A stretch of DNA of 64,000 nucleotides from CAYNWT01 sp964450955 (GTDB taxonomy: Bacteria > Planctomycetota > Planctomycetia > Planctomycetales > Planctomycetaceae). Both the position numbers and the translations under genes were made by a program. Below, piece by piece: positions 44,066-54,279 of the stretch (its first letter is position 1; each line of letters starts with the position of its first letter). The DNA lies in contig CAYVFI010000030.1 in NCBI GenBank assembly GCA_964450955.1, positions 1 to 64,000 on the forward strand. Direction: 5' to 3'. The notes beneath the pieces are model-generated. The model was not told the DNA's origin, ran no database searches, and worked only from the letters and a program-made list of their open reading frames with translations.

Positions 44066-45519
44066 GCGGTCTTTCAGGACGACGACTTCTTGCCCCAAGT
44101 GCATACAGCGAAGCAATCATGCCGTCGCTGCAGCTCGCCCGGTCATCTCGACTAGCGCGCGTCATCGCAAAAATATTACTTGTACTCCTCATCATCACAA
44201 TTGTCCTCGTAGCATTCGCGCCATGGCAGCAGTCCGTGAAAGGAAGCGGATCGGTGGTCGCTTTTGCACCAGACCAGCGACAGCAAACCATCGAGGCTCC
44301 CATCAAAGGCCGAATTGTCCAATGGGGCGACGGTATCAAAGAGAACGCACATGTCACCAAGGGTCAGCTTATCGCTGAAATCCAGGACATCGACCCAGAC
44401 CTTGTCCGGCGGTTAGAAGAACAGCTTGTCGCCCTGCAAGACGGCCGTGCGGCAGCACAACGGCAGCTCGAAGCCAACGAACGCAATGTCGATGCTATTC
44501 GACTAATGACGAAACCCATAAACGACCGCCTCCGAAGTTACCGGGACGTCAAGGAACAGGTCGACGCCAGCGCGACGGCTGCAGTCGAAGGTGCTAAAAA
44601 CAAAGTCGCAGCTGAAGAACAGGTTCTGGCCGAAGCCACAGCAGCCGAATCTCAGATTCGAGCTGACTACGAGCGTCAAAAGAAGCTGTTCAACGAAGGC
44701 ATCGCCTCAGAATTCAAGTTCCAGTCCGCTGAGCGAAAATATCGCGAAGCCACTGCCAAAGTGCAGAAGGCGAAAGAGTACGTTTCGGCTGCACTCAACG
44801 AACTTGAAAGCAAAGCTCGCGACCGAGAAGCCAAAATCCAAAAAGCGCAGGTCGAAATCGACTACACGCTCGGCGAGGTCCAAAAGCAAAGCAGCCTGCT
44901 GTCCAAAGCCCAAAGCGATGTGGCCAAGTCTGAGTCTGAATTGAACAAAGCAATCAAGGCCCTTTCAGAAATGGAGACGAAGGTCTCACGTCAACGCAGC
45001 CAACACGTTGAGGCTCCGCTGGACGGGTTCCTGACGCAAATCACACCGAACTCTGGAACACAGGTCCTCAAAGCCGGTGATCCCCTATGTGTCATCGTGC
45101 CCGACACTACCGACCGTTCTGTTCAGATTTGGCTGGACGGCAACGATGCACCGCTGGTCGAAGCAGGCAGCCATGTCCGACTACAATTTGAAGGCTGGCC
45201 CGCCGTGCAGTTCGCTGGCTGGCCATCTGTCGCTGTCGGAACATTCGGCGGTGAAGTGATCTCCGTAGACGCGACCGACAACGGAAAAGGCAAGTTCCGA
45301 GTCTTCGTGAAACCCGATGCCACAGACGAAAAATGGCCCGACACGCGATACTTGCGACAGGGCGTTCGAACTAACGGCTGGGTTCTGCTGAAACGAGTTC
45401 CACTGTGGTTCGAGATCTGGCGGAAGATGAACGGATTCCCTCCTGTCATCTCAAGCGATGCACCGGACGCGAAGGACGGCAAAGGCGAGAAAAAGAAGCC
45501 AAAATTGCCGAAGGGCTAA
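44062..45519 (+). CDS. HlyD-type membrane fusion protein
   Basis: This 485-aa periplasmic adaptor starts inside the upstream ABC gene (ATGA). It has one membrane helix (about 35-55, IAKILLVLLIITIVLV), a lipoyl-type half-motif VKGSGSVVAFAP, a long coiled coil rich in Lys, Glu and Ala (about 120-320), a second half-motif and a beta-barrel, and a charged tail. It links the inner-membrane ABC protein to the outer-membrane TolC protein. Its partner genes are all adjacent. Confidence 0.88.
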   Translation: MSGLSGRRLLAPSAYSEAIMPSLQLARSSRLARVIAKILLVLLIITIVLVAFAPWQQSVKGSGSVVAFAPDQRQQTIEAPIKGRIVQWGDGIKENAHVTKGQLIAEIQDIDPDLVRRLEEQLVALQDGRAAAQRQLEANERNVDAIRLMTKPINDRLRSYRDVKEQVDASATAAVEGAKNKVAAEEQVLAEATAAESQIRADYERQKKLFNEGIASEFKFQSAERKYREATAKVQKAKEYVSAALNELESKARDREAKIQKAQVEIDYTLGEVQKQSSLLSKAQSDVAKSESELNKAIKALSEMETKVSRQRSQHVEAPLDGFLTQITPNSGTQVLKAGDPLCVIVPDTTDRSVQIWLDGNDAPLVEAGSHVRLQFEGWPAVQFAGWPSVAVGTFGGEVISVDATDNGKGKFRVFVKPDATDEKWPDTRYLRQGVRTNGWVLLKRVPLWFEIWRKMNGFPPVISSDAPDAKDGKGEKKKPKLPKG

Positions 45520-45699
45520 TCGCCGGAAACGTACTTCGCAGTCGCCGCCGGGGCTGTTCAGACTCGCCTGAACGACGCATTTACAGCCCCGGCTGGGTCG
45601 AAATTGCCTAACCGGACCTTTCACAGGGTTGCCAACGACAGGGTCGGGTTGTGCCGATGATTAGGATAATTCCTTTCGCCGAATCGACCCAGGGCAGTC

Positions 45700-47415
45700 A
45701 TGTACCGTCTTCTCATTCTTCTGGCCATCTTGACTCTGCAGTGCGGCTGTGCGACTCACCCGAAGCCGCAACTTGCCGCGACGAACCAGCCACTCAGCGG
45801 CGTGCGACTCAAACCTTCACAACTGAAGCCACTGCAGTCCCCGGTTCCAAAGTTGCAAACTCCGCAGCCCCGCCACAGCCCGATTCAACTCGTCAGCGCT
45901 CAGGAAGAAGATGCCGACGACGGACCGACACTCGAAGACAGCAACAAATTACAGCAAGGTGACGAAGAAGCTTCCGCTTCCGCTTCCGAAGACGACATCG
46001 ACAAGGAAGAACAAGAGAACAAAGCCCCAACCACCACGGACGATGATTCTCAGACGCTCCCCATCCCGGAAACCAACAAGCTGTCGTTGTCGAGCGTCAT
46101 TGATTCAGTTCACACCTCGTTCCCGCTAGTCGAAGCGGCCTACCTTGATGCCCAAATCGCAGACGGGAAAGCCATCGCGGCCGAAGGAGCGTTCGACACC
46201 AAACTCAAGCTGTCCAGCGATAACGGACCGACCGGGTTCTACCAGACGTATCGCCAGAAGGCCAACATATCACGACCACTGTTTGGCGGCGGCGAAGTCT
46301 TCGGAAACTACAGACTCGGCCGCGGTGACTTCGAACCATGGTACGAAGAACGGGAAACAAACGGTGGCGGCGAGTTCAAAGTCGGAATCGCCAAGCCATT
46401 CCTTAGAGACCGAGACATCGATGCGCGCAGAGCCGACCTGTGGCGAGCCAACTACGACCAGTTGATTGCTCAGCCCGAAATTCGCGGACAGCTGATCGGC
46501 TTCTCACTGGATGCATCACTGGCCTATTGGAAGTGGGTCGCAGAAGGTCGCAAGTATTTCGCCGAACAAGACTGGCTGGAACTCGCCGCGAGCCGCAACA
46601 AGCAAATCGAACGCAGAGTTGAGGAAGGCGACCTCGACCCGCCTGAACTCATCGACAACGAACGCGCGATCGCCAAGCGAAAGGCGAAGCTGGCCGATCA
46701 ACTTCGGAAAGTTCAGCAAGCCGGAGTTAAGCTTTCACTCTACCTGCGAGATCCGAGCGGTCTAGGCGTTGTACCTACACTTGAACAGATCCCGGACTTC
46801 CCTGAACCACAGCTTGTCGATGGCGATCAGCTTGAAGCCAGCATCGCGATCGCGCTAAACCAGCGACCAGACCTTCAGGTTGTCCAACTACTGCAGGAAC
46901 GTTTGGAGATTGACTACAGCGAAGCTTCCAACCTTGGACTGCCAAAGCTTGATACATACTTAATCGCATCTCAGGACGTTGGGTTGCCAACTTCGTCATT
47001 ACGCGACAAGTCTGAGTTTGAAGTCGACGCAGGCTTCCTATTCGAAATGCCGATACAACGTCGCAAGGCGATCGGAAAGATGCAGGCAATCGAAGCAAAG
47101 ATCGCTCAGGTGTCCGCAAAAGAACGCTTCACCGTCGACAAAATCACTGCCGGAGTCACCGCCGCATTTGCCGGAATGAAACTGGCGTACGAACAGGTTC
47201 AGCAGGCTACCAAAGCCAAACAATTGGCTACAAAGATGGCCGAAATCGAACGCCGAAAATTCGAACTTGGCCAAAGCGACCTCTTGAAAGTCGCACTCCG
47301 TGAACAGTACGCCATCGAAGCAATCGAAGGACAAGTCGCAGCACTGTTTAACTTCTTCGCGACCAGAAGTAACTTCTACGCGGAAATGGCAATCGAAAAA
47401 CCAGAGACCGAGTAG
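45700..47415 (+). CDS. TolC-family outer-membrane efflux protein
   Basis: This 571-aa protein has a hydrophobic signal (residues about 3-16) ending in a Cys-rich patch (LQCGC) that may be a weak lipobox. An acidic low-complexity linker (about 65-125) comes next and then the two helical repeats of the TolC fold, with heptad-like segments such as YDQLIAQPEIRGQLIG and AKQLATKMAEIERRKFE. It completes the tripartite set with the two genes before it. A hairpin (CCGGGGCTGT/ACAGCCCCGG) lies upstream, 45546-45590. Confidence 0.82.
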   Translation: MYRLLILLAILTLQCGCATHPKPQLAATNQPLSGVRLKPSQLKPLQSPVPKLQTPQPRHSPIQLVSAQEEDADDGPTLEDSNKLQQGDEEASASASEDDIDKEEQENKAPTTTDDDSQTLPIPETNKLSLSSVIDSVHTSFPLVEAAYLDAQIADGKAIAAEGAFDTKLKLSSDNGPTGFYQTYRQKANISRPLFGGGEVFGNYRLGRGDFEPWYEERETNGGGEFKVGIAKPFLRDRDIDARRADLWRANYDQLIAQPEIRGQLIGFSLDASLAYWKWVAEGRKYFAEQDWLELAASRNKQIERRVEEGDLDPPELIDNERAIAKRKAKLADQLRKVQQAGVKLSLYLRDPSGLGVVPTLEQIPDFPEPQLVDGDQLEASIAIALNQRPDLQVVQLLQERLEIDYSEASNLGLPKLDTYLIASQDVGLPTSSLRDKSEFEVDAGFLFEMPIQRRKAIGKMQAIEAKIAQVSAKERFTVDKITAGVTAAFAGMKLAYEQVQQATKAKQLATKMAEIERRKFELGQSDLLKVALREQYAIEAIEGQVAALFNFFATRSNFYAEMAIEKPETE

Positions 47416-47695
47416 CTCACACCGCAGGCATTTGCCCTGCGCCGGGAAGTTTGAGCCAGGCATGCGTGACCTCCCCCCCACGATATGAAGCGGGACTTTC
47501 ACTGTTGCGATTACGAGTCGCCGCTGTTGTCGTCTTTCGCCACGAAAGTCACATCTTCGGAAGACACCCTACGATCACTTTTCAATTTGAGTGATCGTAA
47601 GGGCCTTGCTCTGTCATGGTTGACCTTGCGATCTCACAGCGGCAATCCGCACTACTTTCATGTGCATCGCAAGGCCTCTGGCCATTTGAGACGTT

Positions 47696-48430
47696 TTACG
47701 GACGATCGAAGAAATCGACTTTCCCACGATCCAGGTCGTAGTGGGCTCCGACGACTTTCAGCTTGCCAGCTTTTTGCGGGCCAAGCATCAACGGGTCTGA
47801 CTCCTTACGCAACCGTTGAACGACCCGTCGCACGTTCTCGCGCACTGCATCGTTGAGGTTAATCTTACCCTTATCGTTGCGTACGCCCAAAACGGCAGGA
47901 AGAATCGGGTGGATCATGTCATCGATCGCGCCTGGAAAACGTGCATCTTCCTCAACAACTTTCCGCGCGGCATCGACCGCGCCGCAGCTTTCATGTCCCA
48001 TGACGACTACCAGCGGGACCTTTAACACTGCAACTGCGTATTCAATTGAGCCCATTGCCGCAGTGTCGACCGTGTTGCCAGCGTTACGGATGATAAACAA
48101 CTCTCCAAGCCCCCGCCCAAACAGCAATTCGGGCGGCACCCGGCTGTCCGAGCATGTCAAATACGCACAGAATGGCGATTGGCCTTTGGCGAGTTCCAGC
48201 CGACGCTTCGTACCCATGGGCGGAGTTACGTTTTTCCCGGCGAGAAAGGCATCGTTGCCATCAATGAGGAACTGCAGAGCCTCGTCCGGCGACAAAGTCG
48301 TAAATCCATTCTTCGTCGGAACCGGACGAAACGTACCCGACTGCTCATCTTGTGCCTGAGCTTGATTGGCGGTCGCAATCGCCGCTGCACCCGCAGCAAG
48401 AATGCTTCGTCTGCTGAGTTGACTCATCAT
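47696..48430 (-). CDS. Tat-exported beta-class carbonic anhydrase
   Basis: The 244-aa protein is started at ATG 48430 (AAGGA 5 bp upstream). The first part, SRRSILAAGAAAIATA, is a Tat signal peptide, so the mature enzyme is extracytoplasmic. Zinc ligands lie in CSDSRV (about residue 90, Cys and Asp) and GHESCGAVDAA (about 145, His and Cys), the classic beta-CA set. It hydrates CO2 to bicarbonate. The gene stands alone, convergent to the TolC gene with a 280-bp gap holding a 10-bp hairpin (TACGATCACT/AGTGATCGTA, near 47568-47600). Confidence 0.92.
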   Translation of the reverse strand: MMSQLSRRSILAAGAAAIATANQAQAQDEQSGTFRPVPTKNGFTTLSPDEALQFLIDGNDAFLAGKNVTPPMGTKRRLELAKGQSPFCAYLTCSDSRVPPELLFGRGLGELFIIRNAGNTVDTAAMGSIEYAVAVLKVPLVVVMGHESCGAVDAARKVVEEDARFPGAIDDMIHPILPAVLGVRNDKGKINLNDAVRENVRRVVQRLRKESDPLMLGPQKAGKLKVVGAHYDLDRGKVDFFDRP

Positions 48431-49250
48431 ATTTTCCTTAAGCGTTAGTGGACTTGCCATACCCGAAACCGTCGATTTCTTTTACCAACTCTCAGGCGAC
48501 GGGCGACCAAAATCACCGAACGCGGACCGGTTGATGTGGGTTGCTGTTTGCGGCACCGCCCGCGTTCCGGTGCGCGTTAATGATACTCATCATGCCGCTG
48601 TCAGAGCCGTCGGACGGGCCAATACGATGGATGACCACAAATGCAGCTACTCGCGTAACGCAAACCGACTGGTTCGTGACTCAAAGCCCGCTTGGCCAGG
48701 CATGATCATGAGGGACAATAATTCTTTGAACAAAAACTTAAGTGTTTGAATTCATCCACAGCCAAGTTTACGCACGTCTGGGTAGTTGACCAGCCCGAAA
48801 AGAAACAACCGCACCGGAAATCCAAGACCAAAGCCCCAGATCAATTTCTCGCTTCCTTTCGCCGGATCACGACAACGGTCTGCGCCTTCATAGCCCGAAG
48901 TAGCCGTCACGCTCAGCCGTGACGTGGCACGACAGAATCAACTTACTGACACCAATACAGATCCGATCGGATCACGCCATCGCAAAACAGAACGCGACCA
49001 AAGCCCAACCTAGTTCAAAACAATGAGACCTGACCGGTCAGGTCTCTTTTCGAGGGCTCGCGATTTCACGACGCAGCAGCGACACGAAGTCGGACACGAC
49101 GTCGAACTTTACGCCTTGCGCTTTGCGCTTTGCGCGTAGCGCATACCGGCTGGTAAGCGATGCGGACTGTTCTTACCTGCGATCGCGTCAACTATTCCGA
49201 ATGACAGATTGCCATGATCACAGCCAGGGGCTGACCCGGGACGATGTCAA
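48431..49250. other. Gene-poor region with palindromes, 820 bp
   Basis: No gene is supported. The region has a hairpin at about 48904-48923 (CGTCACG-CTCAGC-CGTGACG), a 22-bp perfect palindrome at 49025-49046 followed by TTTT (listed as terminator), and a TTGCGCTTTGCGCTTTGCGC slippage-type repeat at about 49116-49135. The minus strand near 49000-49250 is the likely 3' region of the split DsbD-like gene. Confidence 0.45.
49025..49050. terminator. Palindromic terminator-like hairpin
   Basis: GAGACCTGACC/GGTCAGGTCTC is a perfect 22-bp palindrome followed on the plus strand by TTTT and flanked on the minus side by a T-rich stretch (ATTGTTTTG). It could terminate the minus-strand gene ending at 49251. 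Confidence 0.6.
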
Positions 49251-51071
49251 TCAGTCTCGCCCAAATCTCTTGACCAGAATGAACTCGGTTTTTCGTGGCA
49301 GGCAACGAGCCGCGTCGCAGGCCTGATAGACGATCATCAGCTGCACCTTCCTCTGAAAGTCGGCCGCGTCTTTGGCTTCTACAATCGTCGAGACTTCCGC
49401 CTCGTTTCGAAACAACATTAAACCTTCCTCCACCGATGAAGGTTCGGCCGCCGAGTGCTCCCACTCGCCGGATTGTTCAACCGGCCCCGTCAGGATCCGG
49501 ACGTTGATTGCGGCAAACGAACTGCCTTTTGGCACCCGACTATAGATGTACCACGAATCATCGATCGCCGCCCTGACCGTCAGCTTCGCCTGCAAAGGTG
49601 AATCGGCAATTGGCGTAAACTCTGCCGTAAACTTGACTGGGCGAAGCTGAATGCGTTTGGTCGGACCAGGACGCTCGGCAGTCGTTTCGCCTTTTGTGAA
49701 GAATCGATAACCGCCGGTATCCGTAAAATATAATCCGTCGCGTTCGCTTTCGAACCACGTCCTCCATTGCGCCGCAGTCGCAAAGCTTTGATTCGTGTAG
49801 CGGGCCAGAACACGTTTCGCCCGATCTGTGTCCGTCGATTTTTCCAGCAGGCTGATACAGTGATCCAGCAGCCTCGGGTCATGGTTGGCAATGCCGTAAG
49901 CCAGACAGTCCTCGTCAATCACGGGCGATTCAAAAAACTTGCCCGGCGTTTCCTCTTCGACAATCAGGTAGTCGCGGTGCTTGACGACTTCATCGAAGTA
50001 CCGGTCCAGGTTCTCCACACCCAGTTGTTCAAACAGAATCGGAAACGTCTGCTTCAGCCGCCGCGTTGCGTATTTTTCAAACGGCCCGCTGGCCTTAATG
50101 AATGATTCCGAACGACCGTACCTCCTCATACTGACTATCGATTTTTCGTAGTCATCGTTAAGCGACCGCATTCTGTATGCGGCGTGTAACCACCAGTCGC
50201 GACCAATGTGTGAGCGGCGATGAAGTGGAAATTGACCGTCAAATTTTGAGGTGTAAACAATCGCGTTCGCAAAGACATCTTTGCCGGACTGTGTCATGTG
50301 TTTTGGCGTCGCGGCAAAACCCCATTTGAAGAAGTTCCCGTGACGGGCAATCGCGATGGAATCGGGACCCTTGCTGTTGATGCCGCTGCAAATTACTTCC
50401 GCGTCTGGTGTGTCGTCAAATCCGGCGCGGGTATTGATACTGCCGTAAACCGTATCGCCGTAATCGTCCTTGAATTCGTGATGAACATGCCAGCCGTTGA
50501 TCTGGTTCGGCAGCGGTTTCGGTTCGTAATATGTCGCGTAGTGCTTCGGCTTTGCGACGCTTTTGCGATCGAGTTTGACGTTCCAGGGACCATTAAAAAT
50601 ATCATGCTTGAGCACCAACCCGTGGGCTACTGGAGACAAGCAAGGTCAGCCATCGGTAATTTTTAGCGTGTACTTTCCACCCAGGCGAGACCCATTCACC
50701 CCCACCAGAACAGTCGGTCGGGTGAAGTCTTTCGGAAGATCGATATACCGAACGGTAGACAAGTCCGTATTTGGCAGATCAACGACAACCACATCGCTGT
50801 CAGCTGCGGCCTGTGTCGAAAGTTTCTCAAACGGAACCGCCTTGACACTTTGGAATCGCGTCTTGAGAAAATCCATGAACTCGGCCGCCCGCGGATGATC
50901 CAACTTGCCGGCGTACAGAATCCTCAGCGGCTGAACTGTCGGTTCCTGCTGCGCGTGAGCCGCGCTGGTCCAGCAGATACTTGTCCAACAAACGGCCAGT
51001 AGCATTCCAATTTGTACGCGTCGTTTGCGCCGCGGCGCGACGGTACCGTCAGCGTGTCGTTGTGTAGTCAT
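49251..51071 (-). pseudogene. Secreted protein with DsbD-N-like C-terminus, split by an in-frame TGA
   Basis: Reading frames 50646-51071 (141 aa incl. signal peptide, ending LKITDG) and 49251-50639 (462 aa) are in the same frame and separated only by TGA and two to three codons (TDG-TGA-PCLSPVAHGL). The first half starts with a signal peptide (IGMLLAVCWTSICWTSAAHA). The middle has segments such as LRILYAGKLDHPRAAEFMDFL and GWHVHHEFKDDYGDTVYGS; the last 120 residues resemble the N-terminal domain of thiol:disulfide interchange DsbD with QACDAARCLPRKTEF (two Cys). TGG to TGA (Trp loss) is the simplest reading. The split could also be a selenocysteine or a sequencing error, but a clear bSECIS hairpin was not seen. 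Confidence 0.65.
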
Positions 51072-51528
51072 GTTAAAAGTACTCAAGTCCCTGCGCTACG
51101 ATGTGTCGGTTTTTCTGGAGAGCCAACGTCAAACCCTGCTGCGAAACGCCACGCGCTCCAGGGCAGCGGAGAAACCGCCAGGGCTGGTTTTGAAGCTGCT
51201 TCCCATCACAATAGTATACACAGGCTGTGAGCGGAAAGAACGATGCAGTTGTCGCCGCCGCAAAGTACCTGGTCGTGCGGCCACGCGGTGAGAGCCGGTT
51301 CTGGCGTGCGAGGCGTCGATTGTTTTCAACTGCGCGATACGCGAGTGAAGCTGTCGGGCCTACTTCCCCCAACCCGGTGCCGGCTGCACGAGTTCAAGAG
51401 TTGCTGGCAAACCTGACGGTTGAAAGAAGGAATACCCAGTGCAATAAGCAAACCGACCGGAATGGAAAGCCACCGCTTCTTCGTGATCCGGTATGGCCGC
51501 GAACACGTTGCTATACTGCTAAAAGCCT
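51072..51528. other. Divergent intergenic region, 457 bp
   Basis: No gene is supported here. A minus-strand -10-like TATACT lies at about 51214-51219, which may serve the split DsbD-like gene. The plus-strand promoter of the sigma factor is at 51512-51517. Confidence 0.4.
51512..51517 (+). promoter_or_regulatory. -10 box of the ECF sigma gene, near-leaderless
   Basis: TATACT preceded by TTGC (TGC extended -10) lies only 12 bp before the ATG at 51529. Transcription would begin at about 51524, leaving a leader of about 5 nt and no Shine-Dalgarno. The same TTGCTATACT sequence precedes the helicase gene. Confidence 0.45.
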
Positions 51529-52275
51529 ATGCCGACCCCAACTCCAAAATCCGGTTCCGACAACGACCCGTTCCACACAACGCGGTGGAGCATCGTGCTG
51601 GCGGCTGGACGAGATGAGAACACCGGCAGCTCGGCCGGAGCTTTGGAAACGCTGTGCCAGACGTATTGGTATCCAATCTACGCCTACGTCAGGCGACGCG
51701 TTCCCAACGTTCACGAAGCCCAGGATTCAACGCAGGCTTTCTTCGAACGCATTCTGGAAAAGAAGACGCTGGCCAATGCGGATCCCGATCGCGGTCGGTT
51801 CAGAGCGTTCCTGCTGACGGCCTGCAAACGGTTCCTCGCCAACGAATGGCATAAAGGACAGGCCGCCAAACGCGGGGCAGGGCAGCAGATTTTTTCGCTG
51901 GACTTCGACGCGGCCGAAACCCGCTACGCAACCGAAGCCGTGGACTCGCTGACGCCGGAAATCGTGTACGAACAGCAATGGGCCGTCACGATGCTTAACT
52001 CCGTTCTGAAACAGCTTCAGCAGGAATTTATCGACCGAGCCAAGTCAGAACAATTTGATCAATTGAAGCAGTTCTTGGCCGGTTCCAGGTCAGCCAGCTA
52101 CGCCCAGGCTGCCGAAAACCTGGGCATGAAAGAAGGAGCCGTCAAAGTCGCGGCCCACCGCATGAGAACACGGTATCGCGAGCTAATTCGCGCAGAGATC
52201 GCGCAGACGGTTGAGTCTCCTGATCAGATTGACGACGAAATCGGGAGACTTTTCAGCGTGATGGCAGAAAACTGA
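51529..52275 (+). CDS. ECF-family RNA polymerase sigma factor
   Basis: This 248-aa sigma factor is of the planctomycete type found next to Ser/Thr kinases. It has the N-terminal PFHTTRWSIVLAAG and sigma2 region (LCQTYWYPIYAYVRRRV, AQDSTQAFFERIL at about 45-75). A sigma4 helix-turn-helix lies at about 188-212 (SYAQAAENLGMKEGAVKVAAHRMRTRY). The start is ATG 51529 although no ribosome-binding site is seen. The kinase gene begins 98 bp downstream, so the kinase probably acts with this sigma factor, as in other planctomycete pairs. Confidence 0.9.
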   Translation: MPTPTPKSGSDNDPFHTTRWSIVLAAGRDENTGSSAGALETLCQTYWYPIYAYVRRRVPNVHEAQDSTQAFFERILEKKTLANADPDRGRFRAFLLTACKRFLANEWHKGQAAKRGAGQQIFSLDFDAAETRYATEAVDSLTPEIVYEQQWAVTMLNSVLKQLQQEFIDRAKSEQFDQLKQFLAGSRSASYAQAAENLGMKEGAVKVAAHRMRTRYRELIRAEIAQTVESPDQIDDEIGRLFSVMAEN

Positions 52276-52373
52276 CGAATTCTGTGTAACCACCAGAGAA
52301 ACTTGCTGAAGGGAAAGATAGAACGCCATCTGGGGTTCGCAAAACCACGCTACTTCAGCGAGATACAAACACG

Positions 52374-54068
52374 ATGACCAGCCCGAATAGTTGCCCGGAT
52401 TGTGGATCCGCCATGGCCTCAGGAACGACCCAGGGGTTGTGCCCGAAGTGCCTGATGAAGGCAGCCATGGGCAGCGATGTGAGCCCCGTCATTTCCCCCG
52501 CATACGCCAAAACAAACGTCTCACGCGGTGGCTTTATCCCTCCAACCGCGGACTCACTCAAAGCACTGTTTCCGCACCTCGACATTCTGGAAACGCTGGG
52601 ACACGGCGGCATGGGAGCCGTCTACAAAGCAAACCAAACGAAACTAGACCGCATCGTCGCACTCAAGATCATCCGTCCCGAATCGGCGGTCGATCCGGCG
52701 TTCGCAGAACGGTTCAATCGAGAAGCAAAAACTCTGGCGCGACTTAGCCATCCGAACATTGTTGGGGTCTATGACTTCGGCGAAGTGGAGTATGTCGATG
52801 AATCAGGCACTGCCGGAACGCTGTACTACTTCCTGATGGAATTCGTCGATGGAGCCAACCTGCGGCAACTCATTCACGCTGGCGAAACGCAACCACAGCA
52901 GGCTTTGGCCATCGTTCCGCAAATCTGCGAAGCACTGCAGTACGCTCACGAAGCAGGCATCGTGCATCGCGACATCAAGCCAGACAACATCCTGTTGGAC
53001 AAATCCGGGCAGGTAAAGATCGCCGACTTTGGCCTGGCTAAGCTGGGTTCTGACGAACACGACTTCACGCTGACGGGAACCAATCAGGTTCTCGGAACCA
53101 TCCGGTACATGGCTCCCGAACAGATGGCTCAGTCAAATACCGTCGATCACCGAGCCGATATTTATTCGCTGGGCGTTGTGTTCTACGAGATGCTAACCGG
53201 CGAGGTTCCCGTTGGAGCGTTCGACCCGCCATCGAAGCGATCGCCGGCCGTTGACGCTCGACTGGACGAAGTCGTCATGCGAGCGCTGGCCAGCGATCCG
53301 GATCGTCGATACCAGTCCGCCAGCGCGATTGGTGGCGATGTAAGTGGAATTTCGTCTTCGGTCGGAACCGCCGCGGCACCACCGATTGTCGAAGCGGCTC
53401 ACTGGCCCGGTCCATCCACCATCATCGACCGCGGCGTCGGGGCGGTTGCTGGTGGCATCAAAGGCATGTTCGGACAGAATCCATACAAGGCGGACCACCC
53501 GGAGAGCGCGAAGGCGTACGATCCGGATATGGACGAAGTCGTTTCCGGCGATACCTACGTCACGCTCACACGTCAGCAAATTGAACTCAACCAGGTACCC
53601 GACGTGTGCATGGTTTGCGGCAAACCCACCAAGCGTCGAGTCAGCAAAGAATTCGAACACACTCCCGAATGGGCCGGATTCCTGTTGGTCGTATTGTTCG
53701 TCGTCTTCTTCCCGGCCGGCATCCTGGCCGCCGTCATGCTGAACAAGAAGGTGCGAATGAACTCTCCAGTGTGTATCAAACACAAACGACACTGGTCCAA
53801 CATGGTTTGGTTCGCCAGCACCGGTTGGACCATTATCCTCGCTGGGATATTTGGCAGCCTGTGGCTTGGTAACGCCTTCAGCAACGGCAAAGACAACCCT
53901 GCCATCATCGTACCTGGGATTCTTGCATCCGTCGCACTCTATGTGATCCCGCTGGTATGGCTGGGCTGCACCAGAGTCGCGGTCGAACAGATCACAGATC
54001 AGACCGTGACGTTCAAACGAGCATCCACAGCGTTCTCAGAAGCCGTCCAGCGCATGCACCACGGCTAG
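52374..54068 (+). CDS. Zinc-ribbon Ser/Thr protein kinase with membrane C-terminus
   Basis: The 564-aa protein begins with a zinc ribbon (CPDCGSAMASGTTQGLCPKC, residues 7-26). The kinase domain (about 70-320) has the Gly loop LGHGGMGAVYKA, catalytic Lys in VALKII, HRDIKPDN (about 199), DFGLAK and APEQMAQS; all Hanks motifs are present. After a linker there is a second Cys pair (CMVCGKP, about 410) and three hydrophobic segments (about 436-459, 478-500 and 508-530). It probably senses signals at the inner membrane and phosphorylates partners, perhaps the ECF sigma encoded just upstream. Confidence 0.92.
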   Translation: MTSPNSCPDCGSAMASGTTQGLCPKCLMKAAMGSDVSPVISPAYAKTNVSRGGFIPPTADSLKALFPHLDILETLGHGGMGAVYKANQTKLDRIVALKIIRPESAVDPAFAERFNREAKTLARLSHPNIVGVYDFGEVEYVDESGTAGTLYYFLMEFVDGANLRQLIHAGETQPQQALAIVPQICEALQYAHEAGIVHRDIKPDNILLDKSGQVKIADFGLAKLGSDEHDFTLTGTNQVLGTIRYMAPEQMAQSNTVDHRADIYSLGVVFYEMLTGEVPVGAFDPPSKRSPAVDARLDEVVMRALASDPDRRYQSASAIGGDVSGISSSVGTAAAPPIVEAAHWPGPSTIIDRGVGAVAGGIKGMFGQNPYKADHPESAKAYDPDMDEVVSGDTYVTLTRQQIELNQVPDVCMVCGKPTKRRVSKEFEHTPEWAGFLLVVLFVVFFPAGILAAVMLNKKVRMNSPVCIKHKRHWSNMVWFASTGWTIILAGIFGSLWLGNAFSNGKDNPAIIVPGILASVALYVIPLVWLGCTRVAVEQITDQTVTFKRASTAFSEAVQRMHHG

Positions 54069-54279
54069 ACGCGGAACCGACCACCCAATATCACCCATGC
54101 CAAACTTACAGGTTCTTCTGGGCACGTCCGCGGACTAAAGTCCGAGGCTATCGCATGTCGTTGCTCCGCAACCAAGACACTCCGACAGAATCAGAAGATG
54201 CCGCCAGCCACAAAAAACCCAGAAGAACCAACTGGCAGGACCCCAACTACGAAAACCAACCATAGCCCCGTCGCGAGAA

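Noticed and set aside
48531..48749. 72-codon plus-strand ORF in the gene-poor region
   Set aside because: No family character and no ribosome-binding site.
49251..51071. Selenocysteine reading of the TGA
   Set aside because: No convincing SECIS hairpin directly after the TGA; kept only as an alternative.
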